Notes: generated from the sequence alone by a model not told the origin. A DNA stretch of 64,000 nucleotides from Eremophila alpestris peregrina (GCA_009792885.1 WMCF01000016.1:11116200-11180199); one strand, 5' to 3'; positions 1 through 20,788 are shown, counted from the stretch's first letter. A program made the numbers and translations.

Positions 1-1370
1 AACTTTACATGCAATCACAGATAACAGCATCAAAATTAATGCCTGCTTCCCACTTGTCCTTCTATAAGCAATAAACGTTTGGCAAGTCAGTAAATAACAA
101 AATTCTCATGTGGCCATCTACAGGTCACCAGGATACTTAAGAAGTTTGCGTTAATTATACCATGTTTGCCATCAAAGAGGGGATATTAACCCTTTCGAGC
201 TGTGGCAGGAAAGCAGTGGAGTAATTTGAAAGTAAGTAAATAAAATCTTGTCACTAAAAGTGCAACCTTTGCAAAATAATAACAAAAAAAGGGATGTTTG
301 AAGCAAAAACCTCAGTAGACATCATGGAAAATACAGCACCTTTTCAGCTTCCTTTTTATTTATTTTGTATTTTGACATCAAACACTCCCTGTAACCTAAT
401 CTTCTTGGCTTTTGATGTGGCCGTGGAGACATGACAATTAAGCACTGCTTAAAACAATAATCCCAACAACAGGAACCAAAGGCAAGTAATGTCAGGGTTC
501 CCCCCTCACAAAAATACTGTCCCCCGGTGTTTGGTGGTAGTGAAAGGAGTATAAATCCCAGTTTGTTGCCTTGATATCTGCTCTGTGCTTACACTTTACG
601 TTGAACTTTACACACTTGCTCCATTTCCATTCCCTGCTGTTTGTTTTTCTTCTGCTATGCGAAATGTCTGGAGACAAACACAATGCACGCATTGCAGAGA
701 GATGGTTTGATCTTTCACAGATTAGTGCCACCTGACAAACATGGGATTATTTATTATCTGTGTTGCAGGAACTGCTGAAGCCCCCGCTCAGAGGAGCACT
801 CTCCTCCGGGCGCTGGGGGATGCACCACCCCTCCTGACAGCCTGATGGATTATGGCCCCAGTTCTGTCAGCAGATCCAACCAAGCCAGCAAACTGAGGCA
901 GAGAGGCAGCCCCCAGGTAAGCCACCATCACAGCCTGAATGGGATGTGTGCTGTGCAGCCAAAGCAAACAGCTTGATCGTTCCATATTTTAAGGACATGT
1001 TGCTAGTTCTGTTCTCAGCTATTCAGAGAAGGAGGGAGAGAGGGTGAGTTTAGTTATAACCCCGTTTTAAACCTGTCTGAAAAAGAACATGTTTCTTTTT
1101 TAATGAAGCTTGCACAGTATGCTATAAACTGCCTCTTTTCTTTTCTTTTCTTTTTTTTTTTTAATGGGTGTTTGCACTAAGCCTTGCTGAACAAGTTAGA
1201 GAGATGATTAACTTGTCTGAAATGATGCAGGAAGGCCTTGTCCCAGCTGTGTGTTCTTCCTTCAGCTCATGGAGAGCTGCTGTGACTCCGTGGCATTCAC
1301 AGGCAGGGCTTGCAACCAGGGCTGGGCAGGAGGCTGCAGGGGAAAGAGAAGCACTGCTAGAAAGGGCTGG

Positions 1371-1406
<36 letters not shown>

Positions 1407-2309
1407 AAGGAACCCAGGTTATTTTTTTTCCTTAATGTATAGAGTTATCCCCAAGCTGGTTTCTACAGGGGCTCAAAGGAGGAACCCAAAATTCATTAGC
1501 AGTTTTCTTGAAAATATTGTTGCAGCAGCAGCAATGCCCAACCCTGTGCATGGCAGGGTGACTCTGCAAGATTTTGCTTCACTTTGTAAGGCCCCAAGGG
1601 GTTCCTTGTGTGGGTCAAACTCGACTGTGATGAAAGCAGCTGCAGACTTTTGGCCATGGAAGATCTGTTTGGTAAGCACTTTTCTCCATCCTCCCTTGCC
1701 AGTCCATGTGCACACCTCCCTGCACCCAGGGCTGCAGCCCTCTTTCCCAGGGCAGCTCCATGCTGGCCATCCCCCCTTGCTCCCTTCATGCCACTGACAA
1801 TGACAAATGGCAAGAAACAGGTTTCCAGGTGGAGAGTGTTCCTTTGGAGAACTTTCCCTGGTCTAATACAGGTCCTGCCTTGAGATCCATTAAGTAGCAG
1901 TCCACTTTTCTACATTTACAGTGCTTTTAAAATGTGTTTTTAATGTAGAAGTATTTCTCCAAACACTTTAATAAAAGAATCAACACAAAAACATTTCAAG
2001 AGAAACCACAGTTCATCATCTGCAATGTGGCTACTGCTTCAAAATTTAAACTAGCTTAGAAACTTAGGTGCACTTAACTGCATGACCTCCTCACCCCAAA
2101 ACAACACTGGTGAATGAGCTTTTGTACCTGTCCTTCTAATATTAAATCATTCTTTTACTACTTTTTTTTTGTCCTGCCCTGTTAGGTTTTCAAAATATCG
2201 GTAGACTGCTCTGCATAAAGTATAAGCTAATAATTCTGCTGGCAACAATGAGGATAATTTTTCCTCTCTCCCTACCAGAAGCAGCTTTTAAGACATGAAG
2301 CAGGGCACA
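1..2309. other. Downstream flank of GATA2, no gene recognised
   Basis: Short open frames only, none resembling a known protein. An AGATAA lies at 19-24 and a CA microsatellite at 1376-1402. Some AT-rich blocks (about 1-480, 1910-2160) look non-random and may be conserved non-coding sequence or alternative 3' UTR. Confidence 0.6.
1376..1402. repeat. (CA)13 microsatellite
   Basis: Uninterrupted AC/CA dinucleotide run downstream of GATA2. Confidence 0.95.
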
Positions 2310-2330
2310 GGTAGTTTCACAAAAAAGGTA

Positions 2331-2336
2331 TTTATT
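2331..2336 (-). terminator. Candidate GATA2 polyadenylation signal AATAAA
   Basis: TTTATT on the plus strand, so AATAAA in the direction of GATA2 transcription, followed by TTTTTTGTG. It is the strongest of the three candidates by eye; expected cleavage is about 2310-2320. No transcript evidence is available. Confidence 0.4.
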
Positions 2337-2980
2337 ATTCTTAGCAATATTCACCTTGAAGGAATATGAGGAAAGCATACACTTTTTACAGACAATATAT
2401 AAACATGTTGTACATAATTAACAATAATTTAGTTCACTAATCCAAAAATAAGCAAAATAAAAATTAAAATAAAAACAGAAAATACTGAAGAATTTTTTTT
2501 ATGCTGATACAAGTACAAAATAATTTAAATCTCAACTGCCGTTGTCTATGCTGCAGTGACTGACAATATATTGCACTTTGTCAACTGTATCAGTAATCCC
2601 TGTCTTTCACCCACATCCCTTCCCCTCTGCCCAAATCCTACAGAAATTTGAGTTGGGTACAAATAATATACAACTGTACCATTGAAAGAGGTAAAAAGTA
2701 AAAAGGACCTAATTTTTTACCTCAGTAGATTAAAAATTCTTATGATTTCTCCCAACCAATTTAGTTTCCCATTTATTTCCACTTCTTTACAAAGTGCACC
2801 TATATGCCTATGCAGACCAGAAAAAAGGAGGAAAGCAGGATTTTCATGGCTGCTTGGTTCTTAATTATAAAATACTAGAATTACAGGTTTAAAAAAATTT
2901 ACATACATCCATTTTTTGTTTCATTCTGTTTTTTTCTTTAAAGCAGGACTTTTGCAGTAAAGATACAATTTGGCTTGATC

Positions 2981-3002
2981 AAAAAAAAAAAAAAAAAAAA
3001 AA
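2981..3002. repeat. A22 homopolymer
   Basis: Run of 22 A on the plus strand (poly-T in the sense direction of the GATA2 3' UTR); followed by CCCAACAACAAAA. Confidence 0.9.
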
Positions 3003-4669
3003 CCCAACAACAAAATAGTTAAAATTTAAAAAAATAAAATAAAAAGCTTGTCACAGAGTTAAGCTTACGTGGTTTACATTATCAAACCCCTCTGTTCATT
3101 GGGGCATTTTCATCAGAAGTATACCTAAATATGTACACTGTATGTTATACTGGAGCTTGTGTTCACGAGAGGCATCAGATCATAACAATCAATAGAATAC
3201 ACTTCACATTGGCAATAGCTTTGTTTTCGGTCATTTAAGTACAATGTGGTTCAATAATGGGAGATTTGAATTCATTTTTTTGTTCTTTTCCTTTTTTCAT
3301 ATAAAACCCACTACAGAAAACAGCCGTTCCCCTCGGAACATTGCTGTCCCTCAGCTGTCTCTGTGTCTGGGATTTGACGGATGTGTGAAGCTCAAACTGA
3401 TTGTCTCTCTCTTTTTCCCCTCTCCAGTGCTCTCAGCCTCATTTCTGCCCTTCCTCCCTGTGAAGTCCACCGGGGCCTGGGTGCCTGAGACAGCAGGCTG
3501 CATGTGGATGTGGTGGCCACACTGCCCAAAGTTTACCCAAGCAGCTAATCTGCATGTTTAAGCGACAGCTGCCAACACAACAGAACAAAATGCTTCAACC
3601 TCTAAAGTCTGTGAGCAGGATGGTTTTTTGTGCCCCGTTATGAGTTTTGGCTGTGCTAGAACTTATACAGGCATTTACCAAAATTGTGTCGCAGCTATCA
3701 ACCCTGGCTAGTGCAGGATTGCCTTCCTCAGAGTTTTTTCCCCAACACTTTGTCTGACCTAGGTTGTCTGGTTTGAGGAACAATAGGGTAGTTGGGAGAG
3801 GGGCTCTTTTTTTTTAAATAAATCTTTTATGTTAGGGAAAAGAATGAAGGTTGTGTCAAAATAATCACCATCTTGGGCATATTAAAATCCCGTATTACGG
3901 CTACATTTTTGCTTTGTTCCTCGCCCTCGCAATCTTTTCCCCCTTTCTCGTAACTTTGGTATGGAATATAGATGGAGCTAATCCAAGAGGGCTGGTGAGT
4001 ACATTTCCCCTCTCCTTGTTTTGAAGGCAGCTTTTCTTACAGGGTAGCCATTGCAATTGACAGCACAAAAACATGCAATCAGAGGGGTTGAGGCTTTTTG
4101 TGGAAAACAAAATAAATATGACTGTGTCTGATTTTAAAAATTACGGTTTAATAAAGATGCCCTTTTCTTTCTTTTTTTTTTTCCTCTTTTTCTTTTTTCT
4201 TTTATTTTTTTGGCTTTTTTTCTTCTTTTTTTTCCCTATCCCAAAGTCCGCAATAGAAATCCAGCATGTCTGGCTTGCAGTGAGCCAATTCCATCCTGGG
4301 AGGCTGCTTATATCTCTTTACAATATTCACAGTAATAACAAAGAGAGAAAGGAAAGCCAGTTCCAAGCCTCCTCCTTCAGCTTCTGCCATCTTTTGCTTC
4401 CTGCTGGACCATTAAGTATCGAACAGGTGAGTTCATTTTTCTTATACCTGAGGGGGCAAAGTGCATTACAGGCACCACTACACATTTCTGCAGAAGACCC
4501 ATCATTTGCAAGGTTTTAGTCCAGCATTAAGAGTTAAACCACATGGGAGCAAAGATCTCCTTTTGCCATCCCTACATTCTCCTCTTGGCAGAACATTGGC
4601 TTACTTGGTGTCATCTTAGGCAAAGTCCCATGTTCTTAATATCTGGATGGGTCTCTTGGTCATCAGGTT

Positions 4670-13141
<8,472 letters not shown>

Positions 13142-13400
13142 GGCCTTGGGCCTCCCCTCTCACCCACCCCCAGGCCAGGAGCGAGCGGCGCTCGGTGGGG
13201 GCGGGGAGTGCTGCTCGGGGGATCGCTTTTTGCGCTGCCCGGTGGGTTTTAAGAGATTGGGGTGGCTTTTCTTAGAAAGAAAACCGCCGGGTGACTGGAG
13301 CGCGCCCTCTGAGGCGTGGGAGAGGACCCCTGAAGTCAGCGTGTCCCTCTGTCAACAGGCCGGGAGCGGAGGCAGGTCCGGGGAAGCGCCAGGGCAGCAC
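13142..13400 (-). other. GATA2: GATA2 5' UTR part of exon 2
   Basis: The exon is taken to start at 13400 because a strong acceptor lies just upstream: a branch-like GCTAAAC, a pyrimidine run and CCCTACAG ending at 13401. That gives 259 nt of 5' UTR before the ATG at 13141. In mammals both alternative first exons splice to this same exon. Boundary inferred, no transcript seen. Confidence 0.65.
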
Positions 13401-13923
13401 CTGTAGGGAGAGACGGGAGGGTTTAGCAGCTCGGCAGCCCTGGGTGCGCTGCTCGCTGGGCCGGCTCCCGGCCGGCTTCTTTTCCCAGAGGTACATGGAT
13501 GGGGAGGGGGAAGCAGAGCCCCTCCTCCCTTCCAAAAATATCCGGTCCCCAAAACTCCTTGCCTTGCTCTCTCCCTGCTCATTGCCCCAGAAAATAAACA
13601 GAGATCCATTTCAAACTCTAAACTAAAAACAAAAAAAGAAGGAAAAAAAGGGAGGAAAAAAAAAAAAGAAAAAGCGTCTTCGTCTCCCCCCTCCCTCCCC
13701 GCTAGAAACGTCAATAGGAGTTTTTCCAGCTGGCTTCAAAAGCGGGGTGAAAAAGGAAGAACGGCAGAACTAATATAGAGTAGTTCTAGCAAGAACTCCA
13801 ACTGACACAAAAGGAAAAGGAGGGGGAGAAATAGGGAGGGAGTAGAGGAGTGGAGAGAAGGGTGTTTAGAGAAAGCAGCGAGTGCGCCCTGGCAGTGGCG
13901 ACCCCCCCGCGCCCCACACTTAC

Positions 13924-14110
13924 CCGGCGCGGGAGGCTGGGTGGCGATGAATGCCGGCGTGGAGGATGCGAGCGCAGCAAAGAGGGGGAGAACGGAGGGG
14001 GAATTTAAAAAGCGAAGAGGGAGAGGAGGGAGGAAAGGCAGAGCGAGCGCGGGAGGAGCAGAGGAGGTTGGATGGAGGGTGTTACTCAGATGGCAAAGCC
14101 GCTTCTCTGG
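13924..14110 (-). other. GATA2: Candidate proximal non-coding first exon (IG type) of GATA2
   Basis: A near-perfect donor, GCCGG/GTAAGTG, ends an exon at 13924, 523 nt before the exon 2 acceptor. A TATA-like CATATAGG upstream predicts a start near 14110, so the exon is about 187 nt. This matches the proximal ubiquitous 'IG' first exon of mammalian GATA2 in position. The 5' end is an estimate. Confidence 0.55.
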
Positions 14111-14220
14111 CCGACTCGGTCCCATCCCCGCGCATCCTATATGAGCGCTGGCGCCAGCTGGCCGCGGCGCCGCAGACGGGCCGGGGCGCGCAGGGCCGGC
14201 GGCCGGGCCAGCCAATCCCG
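14110..14220 (-). promoter_or_regulatory. Proximal GATA2 promoter with TATA-like box and CCAAT box
   Basis: TATA-like CATATAGG on the minus strand at 14143-14136, and a CCAAT box (NF-Y type, inverted relative to the gene) at 14212-14216, about 100 nt upstream of the expected start. It lies in a very GC-rich CpG island with Sp1-type GGGCGG-like runs. Confidence 0.5.
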
Positions 14221-14273
14221 CCGCCCCACACCGCCCCCAACCGCACCCCCGGCCCCAAACGGAGCCGGCCCGG

Positions 14274-14287
14274 GGGGGGGGGGGGGA
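14274..14287. repeat. G homopolymer run
   Basis: Run of about 14 G close to the proximal promoter; prone to sequencing error and able to form quadruplex structures. Confidence 0.8.
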
Positions 14288-14879
14288 GCGCGGCAGACCC
14301 CCTCCTCCGCCCCCCTTCCCCTGCTCGCAGCATCTCGCCCGGCAGTGCCGTGGGGGCTTTCCCCGCCCGGGCGCTGCACGCCCCTGCGGGGCGGGGACGG
14401 CAAAATAGAGGGGGTCCCGCCGGGTACTGCGGGGATGCGGAGTGGGGAGAGGGGGGTGCCGAGCGAAATGGGAGTGCGGGAAGGGCTCGGCGATGGGGCC
14501 GGCTCCGCCGGGTGCTGCCCCGCCGCCGAGCCGTGACTTCCAGCGCCGCCGCCGGGATGCCCGCGGCTGGAAATCGGCCCCGGGGAGATAAATATGCTAA
14601 AATCCCTTAAATCAGGCACAGCAGCGCGCAGCCGGGAGCGGGACAAACCTCAGCCTGGTCAAGTTAGTTTGAAATAACTGTCTGGATCGGGAAAAAACAA
14701 TCAAAACCAAATAATCGCCAGGCTCCACGCCGACCCCGGAGACCGACGGGACGAGCAGGGCCCGGGCAGAGGGGCCGCGCCGAGTCGTCTGCAGGGCAGG
14801 GACAGACCCTGCCCGCTCCCCTGCCAGCAATGCTCTGGCCGGACCCGGGCTGGGGTTGGCTGGCGACCCTGGGCCCGGG

Positions 14880-14900
14880 GAGCCGAGCCGAGCCGAGCCG
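14880..14900. repeat. (GAGCC)4 tandem repeat
   Basis: Four tandem GAGCC units in the CpG island upstream of the proximal promoter. Confidence 0.8.
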
Positions 14901-15705
14901 GGCCGGGGCTTAAGAACGCTGGGACGGGGTACAGCCTTCCCGGTGGGGCTGCGACATCGCTAACACTTTTTACCCCCCCAATCTCACACTTTTTAAGTAA
15001 ATTAATTAATAACTAAAACCAAACATCACAGTTTTAATATTTGCAATTACTCGTGTGCTTTGGGGCGGGGAGCGGAGGTGCATCCCAAATCAACAGGCGT
15101 TTTCTGCGGAGTTTTTGGGACAGTTCAGCGGCAGCAGCCGGGGTGTCGGTCTGGCTTTGCCACCCGCGAAGGTACAGATAAATCGATCCGCCTTTGGGGC
15201 GGAAAATAATAATAATAATGGGAAAGGCACAAACAACTCCCAGGAGCGCGGCCGGGCGCTTCTGCAGGTCCCGTTTCCCAGGCGCTCCTCTCCCGTTCCT
15301 CACCCGCTGCTTTCGGGGAAAAGGAAAACGCTGATGGCAATCCTTCAGCCCTGCTAGCTGGGCGCGGGGCAAGGGCACTGTCCCTGCCCAGGGATCGGGG
15401 CGGGGAGCAGCCCCTCCGCTCTCCGGGCAGCGGCCGCGGCTCCAGCCCGACGGCGCGGCCGGGGCAGGGGCGCGGGAGCGCTCGGGGCCGTGCGGGTTTG
15501 TGCCGAACCCCACCGGGAGGGAGCGGGGCGGCCCCGGGGATGCTGCTCTTGCCGCTGCCCCCGGGGCCGCCCCCGCGGCGGGCAGCGCTGGGGGCTGGGA
15601 GCTGGAGCCGGCCTCCCCCGGCCCGACCGCCCCAGTCACTACGACGCCGGGGCTCTGACGTCACCCGTCACTGCCAAATTCGCCAGGAAATGAACTTTTA
15701 AAAAA

Positions 15706-15748
15706 ATAATAACAATAATAATAATAATAGTGACAGTAATAATAATAA
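15706..15748. repeat. AAT-type trinucleotide repeat
   Basis: Imperfect AAT/ATA microsatellite interrupted by GTGACAG. A shorter AAT run lies at about 15206-15220. Confidence 0.85.
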
Positions 15749-16827
15749 AACTCATTTTGCTCGCTGCGGAGCACGTCTGGTCGGAGCGACATGGGGCTCC
15801 CTCTCTCACTGTTCCCCCACCACCACTCGCTGTCCCCCTGTAATCTTCCCCCAGGGGACCCTCAAGGCAGCCCCCCGGGGGAAACCCACAGCGCAGCCCG
15901 GCGGGGTGGGGGTCATACTGGGGGAGCTGAAGGTTGGGACAGGGGGAGGCGATTATGCTTCCCCCCCTCCCCCTCCGCGTGCTCTCCTCTGACGCCTCCT
16001 CCACCCAAAGCCCGGGTGTCCCGCTCCTCCCGGCCCCCTGACCTCGGGGCTGCGCGGTGGCGCCGGGACCGCGGCGCCCCTCGCCCCCTCCCGCCGCTGC
16101 GGGGGGGTGGCCAGCGCTGGGGCCGGGCAGCGGCTCCTCCGGCGGCTGCCGGGCGCGGAAGGGGCGGTGGAGCCGGCTGCTCCCGGGACGGGCTGGTTGG
16201 CCCGGGCAGGCCGGGGATAGGCGCTGGGCCGGGCTTGGTGGGAAAGGGGCCGGGGTTTGGGAGGGCGAGTGCCCCCAGCGCTGCGGAGCGTGCCTGGGAG
16301 CCTTAGTCGGGTGGTGCCCGGGAGGAAAGGGAAACAAAGCAAAAATAGTAATAATAAAAAAAATTAAAAAGGGAAAGTTAAAAGGCAAGTGAAAACCCAG
16401 CGAGCTTTCAAAGAATCCGGCTTCTCTCTCCGAAGCAATTTTCTTTCTACATGCATCAAAATGACCTAAGTATCACCCGAAAATGGATTTTTTAATGTTT
16501 TGAAAGAAAGGTGACTATAAAATAAACTGGGGCCGTTGCAGGTAAATCCCCTCGGCGCCTCGTTGTACCCACCGCCGGAGGCGGCCGGGGCCGGGATGTG
16601 CCGTGCCCGGGGAATCCCGGCCGGTGGAGCAGGGCGGCGGTCAGCCGGGATCACCCGGGCCTCGCCGGCTCCCGCTCCCGACCGCCAGCGAAATCCAGCT
16701 CCTCGCTACACGCTTATTAATTAATTTGGATGTTTTAATTACTGCCCTCCTGCCATCAGCACGGGGACGCGATTTTGGGGGTTTTTATTGGAGGGGGGGG
16801 GAAATGGGGTGGGCTGTTTGTTTTAGA

Positions 16828-16860
16828 CAGGTGATAAAATCGCAGTTAACGAGCTGATAA
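16828..16860 (+). promoter_or_regulatory. E-box overlapping GATA plus second GATA motif
   Basis: CAGGTG (16828-16833) overlaps TGATAA (16832-16837), and a second TGATAA follows at 16855-16860, about 2.7 kb upstream of the proximal promoter. Candidate GATA/bHLH site by eye; unproven. Confidence 0.3.
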
Positions 16861-17754
16861 TTCGTTCGTGTTTGTTTTAAAAGACAAATTGTAAAGATTA
16901 ATCAGGCGGCTTGATTTATGGCGAGGCAGACCCCGGCGCTGCCCGGCCAGGGCTCCCTGAAGCCCCCGTCTCGGGTTACCCGAGGCCCGGCAGGCGAAGG
17001 AAAACAAAAGGGGCGAGCGGGCGGCGGCGGCGGCTCCGGCCGTGCCGCCTCGGGACCGGCTTCCCCGGCGCCCGCCCCACCTCCGGGCCGGGGGTCCGGC
17101 TACCAACTCCCCGCCGCCGCTGCTCTCCTCCTGCGGCCGGCGCCTCTCCTCGCACCCACCTTCTGCAACCCCTCCCACTAAAACCCTTTGTAAAATAAAT
17201 GACCCCTCCAGCAGGGATGAAAGATTTCTGCTGAGAGACCGGCTGAGCGGGGAGACTTCCTAGCTGTCCGGCTCGTAGTATGTCAGTCTATTTTGTTCTA
17301 TTTTATGATTTTATTTAATTTTTTTTTTAAATAATTCCCGAAGTTGCCTGGTTCTAGCGAACCGGGTGCCGGGTCTGGTCTCGGCCGCTCAACGCCCCGG
17401 CGGCACGGCTGAGGTTTTTAATTGAATTAATTCACCCACCGGGAGCAGCAGCGAACTGCGCTGGCTGCTGGAGGCGAGCGGCTTAGCTCCGCTCCGCAGC
17501 CCGCCGCTCACACGGCTGGTTAAGCAGCTCTTCCCTCAATTTTCTGCCAAAGCTTCCCGGGAGAGGGTCCTGGCCCCGCTCCTTCACCCCGCGCCTGACA
17601 ACCCCCTTTTACCTTCTTTCCGCCCTTCTTCCCGCGGGCACTACGGGCTCCGTTTTATTAACTTTTAAAAATTATTATTTATTTATTGCTGTTGCAATTT
17701 ATTTTTCTCTTTTAATAAGGGAGCTTTCCGAGATCTGGAAGCACAACTGGTTAT

Positions 17755-17790
17755 TTAGATTTGATTGACAAGTGATGTCATATCGTTAAG
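17755..17790 (+). promoter_or_regulatory. Candidate PBX-HOX / MEIS composite site
   Basis: TGATTGAC at 17762-17769 overlaps TGACA, followed 3 nt later by TGATGTCA (17773-17780). This is a dense arrangement of PBX-HOX and MEIS/PREP-like cores in an AT-rich island between the two GATA2 promoters. Confidence 0.35.
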
Positions 17791-19745
17791 GGAGGGGGGA
17801 GACGACAACATGTTTTAGCAACAGTTAGTAGTGCCATGTGATGGAGCTGACACCTATTCTTGGGTAGAAGAGAAGGCAGAAAACAAATAAGCCGGCGCCG
17901 CACACGGACCATTTATTTACGTGCCCGGAGAGGGGATTCTTCCTCCTTTTTTTCCCCCTTCATCCTGGGTGTTTGCATCTGGGAAAATTTGTACCTGAGG
18001 AGAACCCGCAGACCCCAGGGCACGTTCCTCCGGATGCCCTTTCCTGGGGAGCCCCCGCGGCCCCCCGAGGGCCACGCTCGCTCCCGGTGAACGGAGACCG
18101 GGGGGTCGAGACCTCCCGTGCGGCATTGCCCCGCTGCCTCCCGTGCCCACAGACGCGAGCAGGGAGGGCAGGAAAACTCCGTGAAAAGGAAGCAGAAGGA
18201 GAGGAGCGCTCGGTGCTTAGCACCGCACGGGGCAGCGGCGCTCCCGGTGCCGCCGGGCGATGCGCGAGCTCCGGGCGGGCTGGGGAAGGCGGCTGCTTGC
18301 TGGAGGGGAGGGGAGGAGGCTGGGAGGGCCTGCTGTGGGCATCCCGCAGCTTGGGGACCTGCCGGCTCTGCCAGCGGCTCCCACCCGCCCGCAGGTAGGA
18401 ATCCCGGTCCCTGCGAGCAGCCCCCCAGCCGTCTCGGGTATATTTCCTCGGATTTTTTAGGGGAGAGAAAGTTCTTGCTTTCTGCCTTAAAAAAAATTTT
18501 AAAAAAATTCTCGGTGTTTTCGGCCCTCTGGTCTTGTCTCCGTTTTGCTTTTCTGCTCCCCCGTCCTGCGTTACTAGCATGTATTAATGGCTCCTGATAG
18601 GGTTGCAGTGACACAGTTACCTCGTAACCACAAGACCCTTACTTAAACTGCGTTAAGGAAAAAAACAAAAACGCGCGAGAGATACGACTAGGGGAATAAA
18701 TCAAGGAAAATTTAATTTTTTGCTTGTGTTTGTAAATACGCTATCGCCCATCCCGCAGAGGATTTCTGAGGGGTATGTACCCCACCCTGGGAACCCTCGG
18801 TCCCGGTCTCGCTCCTGACACGCTCCCGCACACGCCTTCACCTGCGCCTTGTCCGCAATTTGCCTGGTGCCCGCAGCCCCCCGGCTCGCCAGGCTGCAAA
18901 ATGAAGGGGAGGAAAAGCCTCAAGCAGACCCCAGCCTGCCCACAAAACCGCCTTTTGTGTAAGTTCCCGAAGAGAAATGCCTGCGTGGGGAAGGGGGAGG
19001 TTGCACACGCGCAGCTTTGTCCAGAAAAAGGTGTAATTTTCTTTTTCAGGCGCTGCCAGGAAAGATTTCGTTTGTAGGCTCTCTCTTTAATTTTATGAAT
19101 GCATTTTAAACATTTTTTTTCAAGGTTATTTCGGGAGCAGCTGTTGTACGAGGGAGGAACGAGGCCGACCCCGCAGGTTTGATTTGTTTCTCCTCAGGCA
19201 AAAGTTTGCTGGGGAGGGACCAACCCGGCACGGTGAACGGGACTCGACTCACGCCCGGCAGCGGCGGAGCCCCTCGGCCGCCTGTCCCTGCCAGCCGCGG
19301 GGCTGAGCCAGGCCGGAGCTCAGACTTCCGAGGAAAATATATTTGTGTTTAATAAAGATGCTCCGTGCGCCGGGGAAGAACAATCTCCTCGACCGAAACT
19401 CGCACCCCCTTGGTGAAATCGCTTTTCTTATTGAAATCGCATCAAATCCAGGCAGGCTTCGCTCCTGGACGCTTCCCTTTTTTGATATTTTTTTTTCTTG
19501 CCTTCCAGCCTGAGCACCCCAAAGCAAAAGGAGGATAAAGAGGGGAATTTTGCACATACAAAAACAGAAGGAAAAAAAAAGGCGAAGGGGTGAAAGAGTC
19601 GGCGGAGAGGAGCGGCCGTGTACCCGATGTGCCTGGGTAATTTTAAATCATGCAAAGCCCCGTAAAGCTGCCGCACGGGACTGGGACGGGAGGACTCCCC
19701 GGCAGGCAGGTGCAGAGAGAGCGGGGCCGGGCCCTGCCGGCTTTC

Positions 19746-19893
19746 GGGGCAGAACAAACCCTCGCAACTTCTTTTTTTTTTTTTAGTTCTTCACAGTTTG
19801 TAAGTTGTTTGTAGCCAAAACTCACAGAGCCCTGCTCCGTTTGTTTTCCATCTACTTTATTCTTACNGGGGCAGAACAAACCCTCGCAACTTC
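19746..19893. other. Duplicated 26-nt segment around a single N: likely assembly join artefact
   Basis: The 26 nt at 19746-19771 (beginning GGGGCAGAACAAACCCTCGC) recur exactly at 19868-19893, immediately after the only ambiguous base in the window (19867). Both copies run into poly-T (about 13 and 24 T). This is the pattern of two contig ends that should overlap but were abutted with one N. A real tandem duplication of about 122 bp is possible but less likely. Confidence 0.8.
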
Positions 19894-20437
19894 TTTTTTT
19901 TTTTTTTTTTTTTTTTTAATGCCCAAATCTGCCAACAAAGGGAGAGAGGAGATAGGATGTAGCTGCGGGGAGGGGACGCAGGGCTCTCTGCACACCCTGT
20001 CGCCGGGAAATCTCTGCCTGGCCGCCCTGGGTGAAATGCAACTTTCCAAGATGGAGATTTAAATAATCACCCCAGTGACAATGGGAAAGGAAAAAAAAAA
20101 ATCAAAACAAGCAACCTCAGATCCAACCAGGGCTGAGCGGCCCCGCTCCCCGCGGGGTGCGGTGCGGGGACAGCCCCGCCGCCGGGCAGAGGCGGGGGAG
20201 CCCCGCGGTGCCCCCGGGCCGACGGGCGCTGCACCGGGCTCAGCACGGCCGGCTGGGAGGCGGCAGCCCGGGGGGTCCGGTGGTGCTGGGGACATTTTTT
20301 CGTTCTTTACAAATCCTGCCAGATCTGTCCCTGGGGAAAACCGCCCCGAGCCAAGCGCTCCCGCAGCGGGACCCGCACCTCGGTGCCGGCAGGGCCGCCC
20401 CCGGGCCGGGCAGAGCCGCGCTGCCGCCGCCCCTTAC

Positions 20438-20788
20438 CTCGCTTCTCGCCTGTCCCCGTTTTTCTTTCAGTTCTCCGCAGGGTGCATGGGAAGCGTCAGT
20501 TCTGCTCCTGGCGGGGCCGCTCGGCGGGCTGGGGAGGGGTCCGGCCGCCGGAGCCTCCCCGCCTGCCCGCGGACGGGAGAGCGGCTCTGCCGCGGGCGCA
20601 GGGTGCGCGCAGCCCGGCGGAGGGGCTGCCGCCGAGCGCGCTGCTCAAAACTGGCAGCAGTTTCGAGCTGAGCCCTTTTTTTTTCCTCCCTTCCCTCCTT
20701 CCCCCCTTCCCTTCCTCCCTCCTCCCTCCCTCTCCTTTCCTCTCTCCCTTCTTTCCCTCCCCTTCTCTCTCTCACTCTCCTGCATTCA
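20438..20788 (-). other. GATA2: Candidate distal non-coding first exon (IS type) of GATA2
   Basis: A strong donor, AAGCGAG/GTAAGGG, ends an exon at 20438. A TATA-like box and octamer upstream predict a start near 20788, so the exon is about 350 nt and purine-rich on the sense strand (its complement is the CT-rich run at 20675-20785). It lies about 7.0 kb upstream of exon 2, close to the spacing of the mammalian haematopoietic/neural 'IS' first exon. A competing weaker donor is at 18616. No transcript evidence. Confidence 0.5.

Larger units (their letters stand above)
2310..4669 (-). other. GATA2: GATA2 3' UTR (3' boundary inferred)
   Basis: AT-rich sequence following the stop codon, with no supportable exon on either strand. 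Minus-strand AATAAA candidates lie at 4206-4201, 2777-2772 and 2336-2331. The last one is followed at once by a T-run and GTG, a plausible downstream U/GU element, so the 3' end is placed near 2310. That gives a 3' UTR of about 2.35 kb, longer than my recollection for the human mRNA. Pyrimidine-rich tracts at 4161-4245 and an A22 run (plus strand) at 2981-3002 lie inside. The true site could be the earlier signal or an AATAAATAAA further on near 365-354. Confidence 0.45.

Noticed and set aside
4161..4245. Pyrimidine tract as an inserted retroelement tail
   Set aside because: T-rich with interruptions and no adjoining element; it is more simply low-complexity 3' UTR sequence.
13951..14610. Open frames of 150-220 codons on both strands over the proximal promoter
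   Set aside because: Composition artefacts of a CpG-rich region lacking stop codons.
18600..18640. Alternative donor ACGAG/GTAACTG as end of a distal GATA2 first exon
   Set aside because: Weaker match and no promoter motif at the right distance; the donor at 20438 fits better in strength and in distance from exon 2.
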